Shown: in pieces, positions 63,640 to 64,000 of the stretch | Layout: each line of letters opens with the position of its first letter | Position numbering within the stretch: position 1 is the first letter of the stretch | From: Chryseobacterium salivictor | GTDB taxonomy: Bacteria > Bacteroidota > Bacteroidia > Flavobacteriales > Weeksellaceae | DNA length: 64,000 nt | NCBI RefSeq assembly: GCF_004359195.1 | Contig: NZ_CP037954.1 | Coordinates: 2,976,001 to 3,040,000 of the forward strand | Direction of reading: 5' to 3' | Notes under the pieces: model-generated | Seen by the model: the letters and a program-made list of their open reading frames with translations, nothing else | Databases searched by the model: none | What the model was told of the DNA's origin: nothing | Program-made: the position numbers and the translations under genes

Positions 63640-63720
63640 GCATAACATTGGTAACCGTTGCACAACCCCTGATTTTCGATGTATTCCAAAGAAAATTGAT
63701 AAAATAAACCTCTTTAAAAC
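63640..63720 (+). repeat. Post-gene repeat, copy B
   Basis: TAACATTGGTAACCGTTGCA continues CAACCCCT, matching copy A at 62596. It follows the HNH gene immediately, as copy A follows the DUF2971 gene. Possible cassette-associated sequence. Confidence 0.7.
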
Positions 63721-63742
63721 GATTTAACGGAGGTTTTTGTTT
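63706..63742 (+). terminator. Terminator after HNH gene
   Basis: AAACCTC (63706-63712) pairs with GAGGTTT (63730-63736), followed by a T-rich run. The rest of the window to 64000 shows no gene. Confidence 0.6.
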
Positions 63743-64000
63743 TTGCCGGCTAAAGTTTGCGGATTTTCGGGTTGCTTAGAAGCATGCGAATTAACCCTAA
63801 TTGAAAAGGCTATTAATAAGAGACCGGATGAACTTTTCGAAGAGCTTTACTGAAAACTGGAAGACAATAATAAATAATGAACTTATATTTGAAAAAAACT
63901 AGTTAATAACCGGAATGTATTCGATACAAGGTATTGGATATATTTGAGAGTTAGTGGCAATTTCATAGAACCCGACAAATCATAACAAAAATAAAATAAA

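Noticed and set aside
62596..63720. Classical integron attC sites
   Set aside because: The 7-bp core RYYYAAC/GTTRRRY pattern is not met and no integron integrase is seen, so only 'cassette-like repeat' is claimed.

Overview
The window looks like a chromosomal accessory region, possibly carrying integrated plasmid or conjugative-element segments, of a low-GC flavobacterium, most likely Chryseobacterium or a close Weeksellaceae relative. Supporting signs are GLPGLI-family proteins, a DUF6520-type secreted peptide, SusC/SusD, RteC, Bacteroidetes-type PRTRC genes, TAnnTTTG promoter elements, and AT-rich leaders in place of Shine-Dalgarno sites. No rRNA, tRNA, CRISPR array, transposase or integrase was recognised.

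0-7.5 kb: the tail of an alpha/beta hydrolase; a regulator with an N-terminal AraC-like HTH; a probable defence pair (ABC-type ATPase with a C-terminal HEPN-like RX4H motif plus a 122-aa partner); a decayed copy of the PRTRC ThiF 3' end; and a large membrane protein of unknown function.

7.8-31.1 kb: a RiPP (modified peptide) island. A minus-strand operon encodes a Cys-free leader/core peptide (too short for most gene callers), a CocE-type hydrolase, a split LanB (two genes), an unknown 132-aa protein and a truncated C39 exporter. A divergent TPR/AraC regulator follows. On the plus strand there are five consecutive pairs of [short double-Gly-leader peptide -> intrinsic hairpin -> GLPGLI protein], a VKOR-thioredoxin oxidase (all cores have an even number of Cys), a grasp-with-spasm pair (ATP-grasp and SPASM proteins) with a small CxxC ORF coupled between them, then a C39 peptidase/ABC exporter and an HlyD adaptor. 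Degenerate copies of GLPGLI, C39 and AraC genes show repeated duplication and loss.

31.3-47.7 kb: plasmid or integrative-element backbone. It contains PRTRC ThiF, B, an unknown gene, C, E and SSB, then cargo: a P-loop/Cys-motif gene pair; a CBASS operon (58-aa protein, NUDIX-domain protein, CD-NTase, E2-like protein) divergent from a sigma factor / 101-aa / ImmA-IrrE protease trio; then a toprim primase-like protein, seven iterons with two DnaA boxes, a Rep_3-like initiator, several HTH/DUF3853 proteins and RteC.

47.8-50.9 kb: a ThiF-like E1 enzyme, a PAS-LuxR regulator and a GNAT/autoinducer-synthase-like acyltransferase, whose upstream regions share a CTACAC-N4-GTGTAG palindrome. This is a candidate signalling module and one of the most interesting items here. 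An AraC regulator follows.

50.9-64 kb: an array of five motifs spaced exactly 21 bp in front of a MauE-like membrane protein and a DUF6520 peptide that shares a leader element with the RiPP precursors; a SusC-SusD-S9 peptidase operon; two tandem XRE regulators; and DUF2971 and HNH-type genes, each followed by a near-identical repeat, suggesting cassette-like mobility.
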